A stretch of DNA of 60,917 nucleotides. Source: Candidatus Fusicatenibacter intestinigallinarum (GTDB taxonomy: Bacteria; Bacillota; Clostridia; Lachnospirales; Lachnospiraceae). Of the stretch, positions 7,096-14,451 are shown in pieces (position 1 is the stretch's first letter; each line of letters opens with the position of its first letter). The position numbers were made by a program, and so were the translations under genes. The notes under the pieces are model-generated. The model did not search any database. It was not told the origin of the DNA and was given only the letters and a program-made list of their open reading frames with translations. The stretch is from NCBI GenBank assembly GCA_019119555.1, contig DWWU01000011.1:1-60917 (forward strand), given 5' to 3'.

Positions 7096-8894
7096 AAAGG
7101 AAAGACGGAAAACTTCTGATGCGCTGCCTGAGAGAGATCTGGAACCATGAGCCGCAGTCCCTTCTGATGGCGGGCGGCCTGGCGGTGGCGGATGCGCTGC
7201 TGCCGCTGGTTCCGGCGCTGCTCTCCTGGCTGTTTGTGGAGGGACTCGCTGCCGGCCGGTCCTTTGAGTATCTGGCGGCGATTGCCGGAATCGGCGTCAC
7301 GGTCCTGTTTCTGCTGAACGCCCTGCGGGGAAAAATGTATCACTGCGGGCTGCCGCACACGGAGAACTGCAACGATCTGATGGAGTGGGAATACCAGGAA
7401 AAGACGATGACCATGGATTATGCTTCTCTGGACAGCCGGGAGGCAGCATACTTACGGGCAAAGATCCACAATGATTACCAGTGGGGCAACGGCGCTTACT
7501 TTATGGTTCCCCAGTTCCAGAGGCTCTGCAGCGCAGTGCTGGGAAGCGCGGCGGCGGTTGTGATGATGGCGCCGGTTCTGACGCAGGGAAGCTTCTGGCT
7601 TCACTGGTCGTCGCCGGTATTTCTCGTGTTTGCGGTGGTCCTGACGGGGCTTTCCGCCCGGAGCCAGAACCGTGTTTTCGTGGAGACCGAAGCGCTGCGG
7701 GACGAGTACGACAAAAAGAGTGCAAGAAGCGACTGGCTGATCGATAATCTGACGTATAAAGAGGGAAAGGATATTCGAATATACCGGGCGAAGCCTCTGG
7801 TCATGGGCGCGCTCAGAGAAACGGAACGGGATCATATGGTGGACGGCGAAAGCCGGCTGCAGGGCCGCGCCGGAGCTCTGGACGGAATCATTTCCGGTCT
7901 GCTGATGGGCGGATCCTATGTATTTATCGTGCTGCGGGCGCTGCAGGGTGCGCTCTCGGCGGGTTCTGTGGTGCTGTTCGCGTCATCGATTTATCAGCTG
8001 TGCGAGAGTCTGAAGCTGCTGGCCAGAAGCCGCAGCGAGATCTTCCGGAACGCGCGGCGGATGGAGAGTAGCCTGGACTATCTGGAACTGCCCGGTCTGC
8101 TTCAGGACGGACCATTATCTGCGGGACAGACGGAGGAAGCGGTGGACATTGAATTCCGTGATGTGACGTTTTGCTATCCGGGAAGCAGGACGCCGGCCCT
8201 GTCCCACGTTTCCATGCATCTGCGCCCCGGTGAGAAAATCGCGGTGGTGGGAAGAAACGGCAGCGGAAAGACTACGATGATCAAGTTGCTGTGCCGTCTG
8301 TAGGATCCTCAGAAAGGGCAGATTCTGATGAATGGAAAAGATATCCGCGAGTATCGATATGAGGAGTATCTTCGGATGTTTTCCGTGGTGTTTCAGGACT
8401 TTTTCCTGCTGGCGCTGCCGCTGGGGGAAAATGTGGCAGGAGCCGTGGAATACGATGAGGAACGGGTGAGAGAGTGTCTTGCAAAGGCCGGATTCGGTCC
8501 GCGGCTGGCGCGGATGGAAAAGGGTCTGCAGACCAGCCTTTACCGGATTCTGGCGGAGGACGGTGTGGAAATCTCCGGAGGGGAAGCTCAGAAGATCGCC
8601 CTGGCCCGGGCGTTGTACAAAAACGCTCCGATGGTGATCCTGGACGAACCGACCGCGGCCCTGGATCCGATCTCGGAGTATGAGGTTTACAGCGGGTTCC
8701 GTAATCTGATCGGAAACCGGACGGCTCTGTTTATCTCCCACAGGCTTTCTTCCTGCCGTTTCTGTGACCGGATCCTGGTGTTCCGGGACGGACAGCTGGT
8801 GCAGGAAGGCACGCATGAAGAACTGCTGCGGGACAGCAGGGGCCTGTACAGCCGGATGTGGGAGGCACAAGCGCAGTATTATCAGGAAGACTGA
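7092..8894 (+). pseudogene. Second ABC exporter half, interrupted by an in-frame TAG
   Basis: The reading frame is continuous from 7092 to 8894 (600 codons) except for one TAG at 8301-8303, codon 404. It lies just after Walker A (GRNGSGKTT, 387-395), where relatives read LCRLYDP, so a single change from a Tyr codon (TAT/TAC to TAG) explains it. The downstream part keeps the Q-loop (VVFQDF), ISGGE signature, VILDEPTAALD Walker B and ISHR switch, with no other damage. Either the mutation is recent, it is a sequencing error, or a truncated permease and a separately started ATPase piece (ATG 8328) are made. Other genes here end in TAG, which argues against recoding. Confidence 0.8.
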
Positions 8895-8913
8895 TCCCTG
8901 TTTTTGAAAAAGG

Positions 8914-8955
8914 AAAAAGCCTCGGGAAACCCTTACGACAGGCAAGGGTTCCGGG
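8914..8955 (-). terminator. Terminator of the padR-DUF2812 operon (leftward)
   Basis: On the minus strand CCGGAACCCTT pairs with AAGGGTTTCCCG, followed by GGCTTTTTCCTTTTT. Confidence 0.65.
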
Positions 8956-8969
8956 AAATCTGAGACAGA

Positions 8970-9083
8970 GTTACAGTTCAGCCAGGTCTGTGCATTCCCT
9001 GCACAGACCGTAGAAATGCATAGTGCCTGCGGGCATCCGGCCCATCGCGAAGCGATTTTCAATGGACGGATGCCGTAACAGTT
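8970..9083 (-). repeat. RPT element, near-full, reverse
   Basis: It reads in reverse: GTTACAGTTCAGCC, module C (GGTCTGTGCATTCCCTGCACAGACC equivalent), and module B with TCGCGAAGCGA. It stops at GTAACAGTT, so half of module A is missing. Confidence 0.85.
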
Positions 9084-9152
9084 TTCCGAAAAAAATTTTC
9101 AAAGACAATTCTGCACAGAAATTCCGGGGTACAGACAGGAAGAGTATGGGTG

Positions 9153-9701
9153 TCACTCGTGCAGGGATTTGTAAAAACGCCGGAAACGGAGAGCAAAGCA
9201 GACAAAAATAGAGAGATATATGACAAACAGCAAAAGAAACAGAGCGCTCAGAATCCGGCCTTCCAGAGAGTCGTTCTGAAACTGGGTATAAAGATTCGGG
9301 AGGATCAGCAGAAAAAAGACAATGAACAGAGGGATCATCCGCCCTTTGAACACCCGCCGCATCATGTCGGCCCGTGAGGCGTCGTCGCAGAAAATTTCCT
9401 CCTCGCCATCCATCAGGGCAGCAGCTTTCCGGAAGTAGCTGTAGCCCACATAATCCTGGAGATATTCCCAGCCGCAGTCGCGGAACATCTGAACATACTC
9501 TTCCTTGTGTTCCAGTCCCTCCGGGTTATAATCCAGCTGATAAATGACGTCTTCCGGTTCGCATTTTTCGAAGTGATAAAGTCCGATAAAATTTACTCTT
9601 ACAAATTTCCAGCCTTTCTGATGCTGCTGCCGCAGATAATCCTGTTCCTTCTCCCACTCGGTAATGGTGAAAAACCTTACTTCGGTTTTGGTGTTTTTCA
9701 T
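9153..9701 (-). CDS. DUF2812 membrane protein
   Basis: 182 residues. Residues 1-110 contain the DUF2812 signature: a start with KTEVRFFTITEWEKEQDYLR, then GWKFVRV, YHFEKCEPEDVIYQLDYN and a DCGWEYLQDYVGYSYFRK stretch. Two hydrophobic helices follow (about 123-142 and 152-170). DUF2812 proteins are almost always encoded next to a PadR regulator, as here. Its ATG follows the padR TAA directly, with no gap. A role in sensing or responding to envelope stress or a small molecule has been suggested for such pairs, but the function is not established. Confidence 0.85.
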   Translation of the reverse strand: MKNTKTEVRFFTITEWEKEQDYLRQQHQKGWKFVRVNFIGLYHFEKCEPEDVIYQLDYNPEGLEHKEEYVQMFRDCGWEYLQDYVGYSYFRKAAALMDGEEEIFCDDASRADMMRRVFKGRMIPLFIVFFLLILPNLYTQFQNDSLEGRILSALFLLLFVIYLSIFVCFALRFRRFYKSLHE

Positions 9702-10016
9702 TTACTGCACCTCCTTCATGGTTCGGTATAAGCGTTCGATTCGCCTCATTTCCAGTTCCAGTACCTGCTGTCCCAGGTCGGTGATCCGGTAAATTTTTCG
9801 CTTTTCTTCCTCGCGCACAAATTCGATCAGCCCGTCTTTCTCCATTTTCGAAAGGCTGCCGTACAGTGTTCCGGGACTGATTTTTATTTCGCCGTCCGTC
9901 AGTGCAGCCACTTTCTGGACAATGCTGTAGCCGTGGGCTTCCTCCCGGAGACACAGCAGAATATAAAATCCGGTTTCCGTCATTGGGACATACACTTTGC
10001 GTATATGAGAATCCAT
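9702..10016 (-). CDS. PadR family transcriptional regulator
   Basis: 104 residues with the PadR winged helix: MTETGFYILLCLREEAHGY, ISPGTLYGSLSKMEKDGLI and the EEKRKIYRITDLG wing, then a short C-terminal dimer helix (PadR-s2 size). It is the first gene of a two-gene leftward operon with the DUF2812 gene. GGAGGC precedes the start. It probably autorepresses through the twin palindromes at 10168-10214 that overlap its promoter. An RPT fragment (10057-10127) sits in its 5' untranslated region. Confidence 0.9.
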   Translation of the reverse strand: MDSHIRKVYVPMTETGFYILLCLREEAHGYSIVQKVAALTDGEIKISPGTLYGSLSKMEKDGLIEFVREEEKRKIYRITDLGQQVLELEMRRIERLYRTMKEVQ

Positions 10017-10056
10017 TGCTGCCTCCTTTCGGCAACACCTGCTGCATCTTTCCGGC

Positions 10057-10127
10057 TACCGTTCAGCCAGGTCTGTGCGTTCACTGCACAGACCGTATGA
10101 AAACGCGGAGCCTGTGGGCATCCGGAT
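10057..10127 (-). repeat. RPT modules C and partial B, reverse, in the padR leader
   Basis: TACCGTTCAGCCAGGTCTGT, the C hairpin, then GGGCATCCGG. It lies between the padR promoter and start codon, so it is transcribed as part of the leader. Confidence 0.8.
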
Positions 10128-10167
10128 ACATTCTGATGCAGCTGGCTGTTTTATACTTTCAGTACGA

Positions 10168-10224
10168 TATATCGCAGTGCGATGCTTCTAAGGTTATTAT
10201 CGCACTGCGATATAGATTTGTCAA
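10168..10224 (-). promoter_or_regulatory. padR promoter with two palindromic operators
   Basis: On the minus strand TTGACA (10224-10219) and GATAAT (10201-10196) are 17 bp apart. TATATCGCAGTGCGAT (10168-10183) and ATCGCACTGCGATATA (10199-10214) are exact inverted copies, and each is itself a palindrome (ATCGCA-N-TGCGAT). One overlaps the spacer and -10, the other sits just downstream, fitting PadR autorepression. Confidence 0.8.
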
Positions 10225-10231
10225 CAGACTA

Positions 10232-10260
10232 TTGATTTTTTTCCGGCAGCTGACTATAAT
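10232..10260 (+). promoter_or_regulatory. Rightward promoter divergent from padR
   Basis: TTGATT (10232-10237), 17 bp, TATAAT (10255-10260). It lies back to back with the padR promoter and its operators, so PadR could also affect it. Confidence 0.6.
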
Positions 10261-10292
10261 AAAGACAATTCTTGGTAAAGAGACTATATTCC

Positions 10293-10320
10293 GCAACAGT
10301 TCCGCTGAATGAACTGTTGC
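10293..10320. repeat. RPT module A, diverged
   Basis: GCAACAGTTC ... GAACTGTTGC inverted repeat in the leader of the rightward transcript. Confidence 0.55.
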
Positions 10321-10346
10321 CCTATTTCCGGAAAGGAGGCGTTTTT

Positions 10347-10451
10347 ATGACTGTATCAGCTGTATCAGATTACTCTGTGAGAGCAAATGACGGGAATTTT
10401 GCGCCTTCTCAGGAAACGTGTAACTTTTTTTCTGTTCTCAGTCCCATCTGA
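10347..10451 (+). CDS. Small ORF (34 residues), unknown
   Basis: ATG at 10347 is preceded by a strong GAAAGGAGG site and by a good promoter about 90 bp upstream, and the frame ends with TGA at 10449. The peptide starts MTVSAVSDYSVRANDG and resembles nothing I know. The ribosome site and promoter suggest that a real gene starts here. It may be a truncated gene whose body was lost in a rearrangement next to RPT copies. Confidence 0.35.
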   Translation: MTVSAVSDYSVRANDGNFAPSQETCNFFSVLSPI

Positions 10452-10499
10452 TCGATGGTTTTTTCCCTGGAAATGTAAGGTTCAGTGAACTGGATCAGC

Positions 10500-10525
10500 G
10501 ACAGTTCTGCCTGGCGGAACTGTTC
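10500..10525. repeat. RPT module A, diverged
   Basis: GACAGTTCTGCCTGGCGGAA, running into CTGTTC, is a decayed version of the palindrome. Confidence 0.5.
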
Positions 10526-10589
10526 ATTGAATAAAAATCGCAGCCGTTTTCGTTGACGGAACGGTTGCTGAAAATCAGAAAGGAGTCCC

Positions 10590-10692
10590 CCTTTGTCTGC
10601 CGGCATCCGGTCCGTCGCGAAGCAGAAATATGTCGCTAAGGCGACCGCGCTCGGCGTGAGAGTTCCGCAAGCGGAACTGTTACGAAGGATGC
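10590..10692 (+). repeat. RPT variant with module D
   Basis: A half module B (GGCATCCGGTCC, TCGCGAAGC) is followed by a different block, module D (10623-10680): GTCGC-taag-GCGAC and AGTTCCGC-aa-GCGGAACT hairpins, then GTTACGAAGGATGCC. Module D recurs at 12132-12186 on the other side of the MFS gene. This repeat creates a false N-terminal extension of the permease frame. Confidence 0.75.
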
Positions 10693-10715
10693 CCAGATGC
10701 CGGGGGTTAAAAAAG

Positions 10716-12101
10716 ATGGGAAAAAATCATATCGCTCGTTTTGTCATGAGCAGCCCGGTCCGGCTGCTGATGTGCATGTCGCTGTTTTCCAGTATGGTGT
10801 TCTACGCGCCGGTTTCTCTTTTGGTCCGTACACGTATGGGAATCACCCTGGAGGAATTTTTTGTCCTTCAGGCGCTGTTGTCAGCGACTGTTTTCTTTTT
10901 TGAAATTCCAAGCGGTTTTCTGTCAGATGCGATCGGATACAGACAGACGATCCTTCTCAGTTTTCTGCTGAATTTTGCAGCGCGTGTCCTCATGCTGCTG
11001 TCACAGAATTTCTGGATGTTTGCGGCGGAAGCCGTGGTGGAAGGCCTGGCGGCTGCGCTGAATTCGGGCACAATTTCAGGCTATGTATACAGTATTTCAG
11101 AGAGGGACACATACGCTGTCAATATGGCGGAAATCAACAGATGTTCCGAGTTTGGTTTCCTTTTGTCTACGCTCGGATTTTCTGTCATTTATCAATGTCT
11201 GGGAATGAGAGGGCTGCTGCTTGGAACCGCCGCCGCGGCATTTGCGGCGTTTCTGGCGTCCTGCAGACTGAGTCAGAAAACCTGCAGCAAGCTACGGGGC
11301 ATCAAACTTGCAGCGCAGCAGGGCTGCGGGGTTTTGGACCCTGGCGGCAGTTGCCAAATGGACATGCAGGCATGTCCTGCTTGGCTCGTTGCTCGCGGGA
11401 ATAAATCTCTGGAGGAAAAGAAGAAGAGGACACGCGGCGGAGATGCCGTACATTGGAAAAATATGATAAAGATGGTTCATGGGTTCAGAGTACATCCGGA
11501 TATGCCGGACCTGGTCTGCGTTCTCGGAATCAGCCTGGTCAGCCTTTCGTTTCTGCTTGTGAACTTTTTCTATGTGACGATTCTGGAGGAACTTGGCCTT
11601 GACGAAACATACATGACAGCGGTCATTCTGGTGTATACCGGGATACAGATCCTGATTCCGTGGATCATCCGGAAAAGGAACCGTCTGCAGGAAAAACGCA
11701 GCCGGAGGCGCAGCTGTCCGGACGAGCAGAACAGCCTGCAGAAACATTTGAATGCACTTCTCACTTCTCTGGCGGCAGCTGCTGTTCTGGTATTCGGACT
11801 TGCGTGGACGGAAAGCTTTTTTGTGCTGCTGCCGATGATTCTGCTGCCCGCAGCTCTGCAGCTGTTACAGCTTGACGTGGAGACCTGCCAGAATCTGTGT
11901 ATTGACAGAAAGGGTCTGAGCAGAAACAGGGTAACGGTGATCTCCGGATACAGCATGGTTTCCAATGCGCTGGAAATTCTGTTTCTTTTCGCGTCCTCAC
12001 AGATCGGGGCGATGGGAGTCCGCCCGCTGTTCTGGGGGCTGGGAATCCTCCTGCTTCTGGCGGCGGGGCTCGTCTTTCGGCTGCTGCGGAAAGAAATATA
12101 A
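10716..12101 (+). CDS. MFS permease (drug/sugar efflux type)
   Basis: About 461 residues starting at MGKNHIARF; the open frame extends upstream only through repeat sequence, so ATG 10716 (GGGGG 9 nt before) is preferred. It has roughly 12 hydrophobic helices in two halves. The early loop has the SGFLSDAIGYRQTI motif, a version of MFS motif A. The cytoplasmic loop between halves (about residues 185-255) is long, hydrophilic and rich in Cys, Gln, Arg and Lys. It contains a palindrome (11351-11387) unlike typical MFS sequence, probably an in-frame repeat insertion. The substrate is unknown. Confidence 0.8.
   Translation: MGKNHIARFVMSSPVRLLMCMSLFSSMVFYAPVSLLVRTRMGITLEEFFVLQALLSATVFFFEIPSGFLSDAIGYRQTILLSFLLNFAARVLMLLSQNFWMFAAEAVVEGLAAALNSGTISGYVYSISERDTYAVNMAEINRCSEFGFLLSTLGFSVIYQCLGMRGLLLGTAAAAFAAFLASCRLSQKTCSKLRGIKLAAQQGCGVLDPGGSCQMDMQACPAWLVARGNKSLEEKKKRTRGGDAVHWKNMIKMVHGFRVHPDMPDLVCVLGISLVSLSFLLVNFFYVTILEELGLDETYMTAVILVYTGIQILIPWIIRKRNRLQEKRSRRRSCPDEQNSLQKHLNALLTSLAAAAVLVFGLAWTESFFVLLPMILLPAALQLLQLDVETCQNLCIDRKGLSRNRVTVISGYSMVSNALEILFLFASSQIGAMGVRPLFWGLGILLLLAAGLVFRLLRKEI
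11351..11387. repeat. Palindrome inside the MFS coding region
   Basis: GGACATGC-AG-GCATGTCC (11360-11377) is enclosed by outer arms GCCAA/TTGGC. It lies in frame within the central loop of the permease. Confidence 0.6.
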
Positions 12102-12125
12102 TCTCTCAGCGAGATACGCACTTGC

Positions 12126-12234
12126 GCCAGACAGAAATCTGTCGCGGGGCGACCGCGCCGGGCGCGGGAGTTCCGCGGGCGAACTCTTTGCTCTGCAGTC
12201 TGTGCAGCGAATGCACAGACCTGGCTGAGTTCAA
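12126..12234 (+). repeat. RPT variant: module D followed by module C
   Basis: Module D (12132-12186, about three-quarters identical to 10623-10680) joins module C with GTCTGTGCA GCGAA TGCACAGAC and ends GGCTGAGTT. It abuts the anti-sigma gene stop codon (12235-12237, minus strand). Confidence 0.8.
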
Positions 12235-13170
12235 TCATTCATGCTCTCCTCCGTGGTGATGCCCAAATCCCTGATGGTCCGTGCCGGAACCGGAATTACC
12301 ATAACCAGAGCCGCCCGTACCAGAATTTCCGGAATCAGAATTGCCGTTGCCAGAGCCGCTCGTATCAGAAATTCCGGGATTAAAATTGTCATCGCATGCG
12401 CTGCCGGCGCCTGAATTTCCCGAACCGGAAGGATCTTGGCCGGCGCAATCCGCATGATTTCCAGCGGAATTGCTGTCTGATCCGGATGCATTCCCGGAAT
12501 CCTCGTCGGAAAGCTGGCGGATCCGCTCCCAGATCTCATGCATGGTGAGCCCGGTAATCTCATCCGCGGTTACGGAAGGATCCAGCTCCTGGAGGATCTG
12601 GAATGCCTGATATTTGCCGAAAGACATTCCGCAGGAATGGGCCTCCTGTACTTCCTCCATATCGCCGGAGTGGCAGTGGATATTGGAAGAAGCGGACACG
12701 GAGGCTTCCACATCCCGGAGCACTTCCTGACTCTGCGTTTCCGATTCTCCGGCCACAGTCAGAGATAAATCGTTGTTTTCGGACAGAAGGGTTTTGATCG
12801 TATCGCTTTCCAGAATACGGTTCAGCGCATCTATGTAATTCATATACCGCAGAGAAAGAGATTCGGCCAGAGCTTTTCCGTCGTCGTTGTATCCGTCCAC
12901 GGATACGACGCGGTCAAAGCAGTTCAAGCTCAGCTCGAGGGACGGGTTGATGTCGACGCTGATATAGGTAACCGGAGTAAAGAACAGGTAGCAGACGCCT
13001 GCGGCACAGAGAAACAGACAGAGGACGGAAGCGGCGGCGAGCCGGCGGAAATGGGAGACGCGCCGGTCATGGACCCGGTATACTTTTTCGCTCAGATATT
13101 CTTTGGTGTGTTCTTTCAGCTCCGGTTCTGCGTGGATCTGGTCGAACGTGTTTTTCCATGTTTCATTCAT
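12235..13170 (-). CDS. RsgI-like anti-sigma factor with His/Gly-rich tail
   Basis: 311 residues: a cytoplasmic N-terminus (1-42), one transmembrane helix (about 43-67, LAAASVLCLFLCAAGVCYLF), and an extracellular part starting YISVDINPSLELSLN...VVSVDGYNDDG. That is the signature of the RsgI middle domain that follows the membrane helix in clostridial anti-sigma factors. A region with NIHCHSGD and SCGMS cysteines follows, then a domain with DPSVTADEITGLTMHEIW. The last 80 residues are a Gly/Ser/Asn/Asp repeat ending HHHGGEHE. It overlaps the sigma gene by 8 bp. It should hold the sigma factor at the membrane until an outside signal releases it. The His-rich tail suggests metal sensing (inference). 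Confidence 0.8.
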   Translation of the reverse strand: MNETWKNTFDQIHAEPELKEHTKEYLSEKVYRVHDRRVSHFRRLAAASVLCLFLCAAGVCYLFFTPVTYISVDINPSLELSLNCFDRVVSVDGYNDDGKALAESLSLRYMNYIDALNRILESDTIKTLLSENNDLSLTVAGESETQSQEVLRDVEASVSASSNIHCHSGDMEEVQEAHSCGMSFGKYQAFQILQELDPSVTADEITGLTMHEIWERIRQLSDEDSGNASGSDSNSAGNHADCAGQDPSGSGNSGAGSACDDNFNPGISDTSGSGNGNSDSGNSGTGGSGYGNSGSGTDHQGFGHHHGGEHE

Positions 13171-13648
13171 CGTCGGTTGCTCCTTCCAGTTCTTGTTTCA
13201 GCAGGTGTCTGGCACGCGTGAGAAGCGTGTAGACAGTGTTTACGTTTTTCTTCAGAATCCGGCTGATTTCCGCAGCGGAATACCCCTCATAATAATACAG
13301 ATAGACGACATTTTTATATTTTTCCGGCAGAGAGAGAACTGCGTCGAGCAGTTCGCTGTGCTCGGTCCCGGGGACCTGCGCCTGCTCTTTCAATGTGTCC
13401 AGAGAGGTGGTCCGGCTGCGGAAAAAACTTTTCAGCAGATCTTTGCAGGCGTTGATGGTTACCCGGATGATCCATGCCTTTTCATGTTCTTCGCTCTCAA
13501 AGGGCTCCGGATAGAGTATGTATTTCAGAAAAACGGTCTGAAAGATGTCTTCCGTGTCCGAATAGTTTTTCAGATGTACCATACAGATCCGTCGGACGGT
13601 ATCGGCATACCGTTCGATGGCTCTGTTTGCTTCTTCCTCACTTCGCAT
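13163..13648 (-). CDS. ECF-type RNA polymerase sigma factor
   Basis: 161 residues with region 2 (RYADTVRRICMVHLKNYSDTEDIFQTVFLKY, about 13-45) and region 4 (LLDAVLSLPEKYKNVVYLYY, GYSAAEISRILKKNVNTVYT, about 100-150). Region 3 is absent, as in all ECF sigmas. It overlaps the anti-sigma gene downstream and follows a small secreted protein gene in the same direction, forming a three-gene unit. Such factors direct polymerase to a small regulon and usually to their own operon. Confidence 0.9.
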   Translation of the reverse strand: MRSEEEANRAIERYADTVRRICMVHLKNYSDTEDIFQTVFLKYILYPEPFESEEHEKAWIIRVTINACKDLLKSFFRSRTTSLDTLKEQAQVPGTEHSELLDAVLSLPEKYKNVVYLYYYEGYSAAEISRILKKNVNTVYTLLTRARHLLKQELEGATDDE

Positions 13649-13719
13649 GTCTTCTCTTCCCTATCCTCAAAATGGTTATTTTGCGCTGCCGGTTCTTCCG
13701 GCAAAACGGCGGCTGCCGA

Positions 13720-14058
13720 TCAGTCAGCAAAACGGGCGCAGGCGTGATGTCCGTTGCCGGAACCGTGGTTTCGCTCCATGTGATGGCGGCCGGAAGCGGG
13801 GGTGCTGCTGCCCGAAGTATTCTGTTCCGCATCCGCAGCATTCTGCCCTGCAGAAGCACAGTTGTAGTCGCAGATACCGTCGCCGTCCGCATCCGTAAAG
13901 CAATGGCCGTTGTCCTGACAGTAGGAGCAGGAGTAGCCGGAGGAAGCCGGAACGCTGCGATCCGTGGCATTCTGCCCGCTGCCGGCTGCCAGCGCGGCGG
14001 TTCCTCCGAGAATTGTTGTGATTGCTGCTGCTGTAAGAATGACTGATATTTTTTTCAT
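13720..14058 (-). CDS. Small secreted Cys/His-rich protein, first gene of the sigma operon
   Basis: 112 residues. A clear signal peptide (MKKISVILTAAAITTILGG, then TAALAAG with cleavage near residue 25) precedes a mature part. That part holds GYSCSYCQDNGHCFTDADGD and GICDYNC, combining Cys pairs with a DxDGDG calcium-loop-like stretch. The tail is rich in His and Gly (RHHMERNHGSGNGHHACARF). A typical GGAGTC ribosome site precedes the start. Sharing an operon with an ECF sigma and an anti-sigma that also ends in a His/Gly tail suggests a common metal-linked signal. No family name is known to me. Confidence 0.65.
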   Translation of the reverse strand: MKKISVILTAAAITTILGGTAALAAGSGQNATDRSVPASSGYSCSYCQDNGHCFTDADGDGICDYNCASAGQNAADAEQNTSGSSTPASGRHHMERNHGSGNGHHACARFAD

Positions 14059-14177
14059 AATGATGACTCCTTTCCTGGAACCGTTCCGTTATCCGGAAGG
14101 TTACTTTTTCTTTTTCACCAGTAACACGATTGAGACGGAGGATATCATTCATGAAAAAATAATTTTTTCTATTATTT

Positions 14178-14217
14178 ATGATGCCAGGGTCAAAATACCT
14201 TTTGACCCCAACATCAT
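14178..14217. repeat. Minor repeat F hairpin
   Basis: ATGATG-CCA-GGGTCAAAA pairs with TTTTGACCC-CAA-CATCAT around a 4-5 nt loop. The left arm recurs near 3408. Confidence 0.65.
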
Positions 14218-14256
14218 TTTATATGAAAAAGGACAGAGAGGGAAGACTTTTTCAGA

Positions 14257-14284
14257 GTAACAGTTCAGTGGGCTGAACGGTTAC
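14257..14284. repeat. RPT module A
   Basis: GTAACAGTTCAGTGGGCTGA, then ACGGTTAC. Confidence 0.85.
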
Positions 14285-14348
14285 TTTTCAAACGCATTTC
14301 GACGGTCGGAACCTAATATTTTCTGATACTGTATACGAAAGAAAAATA

Positions 14349-14422
14349 TTGTAGCGTTTTTTTAATGGGTATGATAAAATTTTAAAGTGTATTTGCGGAG
14401 CCGGAAGCGGCTGCGGAAATAC
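14349..14422 (+). promoter_or_regulatory. moxR operon promoter and leader hairpin
   Basis: TTGTAG (14349-14354) with TATGATAAAAT (14370-14380) gives a usable promoter with somewhat off spacing. The leader then forms GTATTT-gcgg-AGCCG-gaag-CGGCT-gcgg-AAATAC (14389-14422). Confidence 0.5.
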
Positions 14423-14451
14423 AAATACTTACAGAAACGGAGGCGTCAGTT

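Noticed and set aside
8301-8303. Recoding of TAG as an amino acid
   Set aside because: Several intact genes in the window, including hicA and kdpE, end in TAG, so TAG is an ordinary stop here.
10409-10606. Minus-strand 65-codon frame with a protein-like tail (LIQFTEPYISREKTIDQMGL)
   Set aside because: It overlaps diverged RPT sequence, has no ribosome site and matches no family I know; it may be a gene remnant but cannot be supported.
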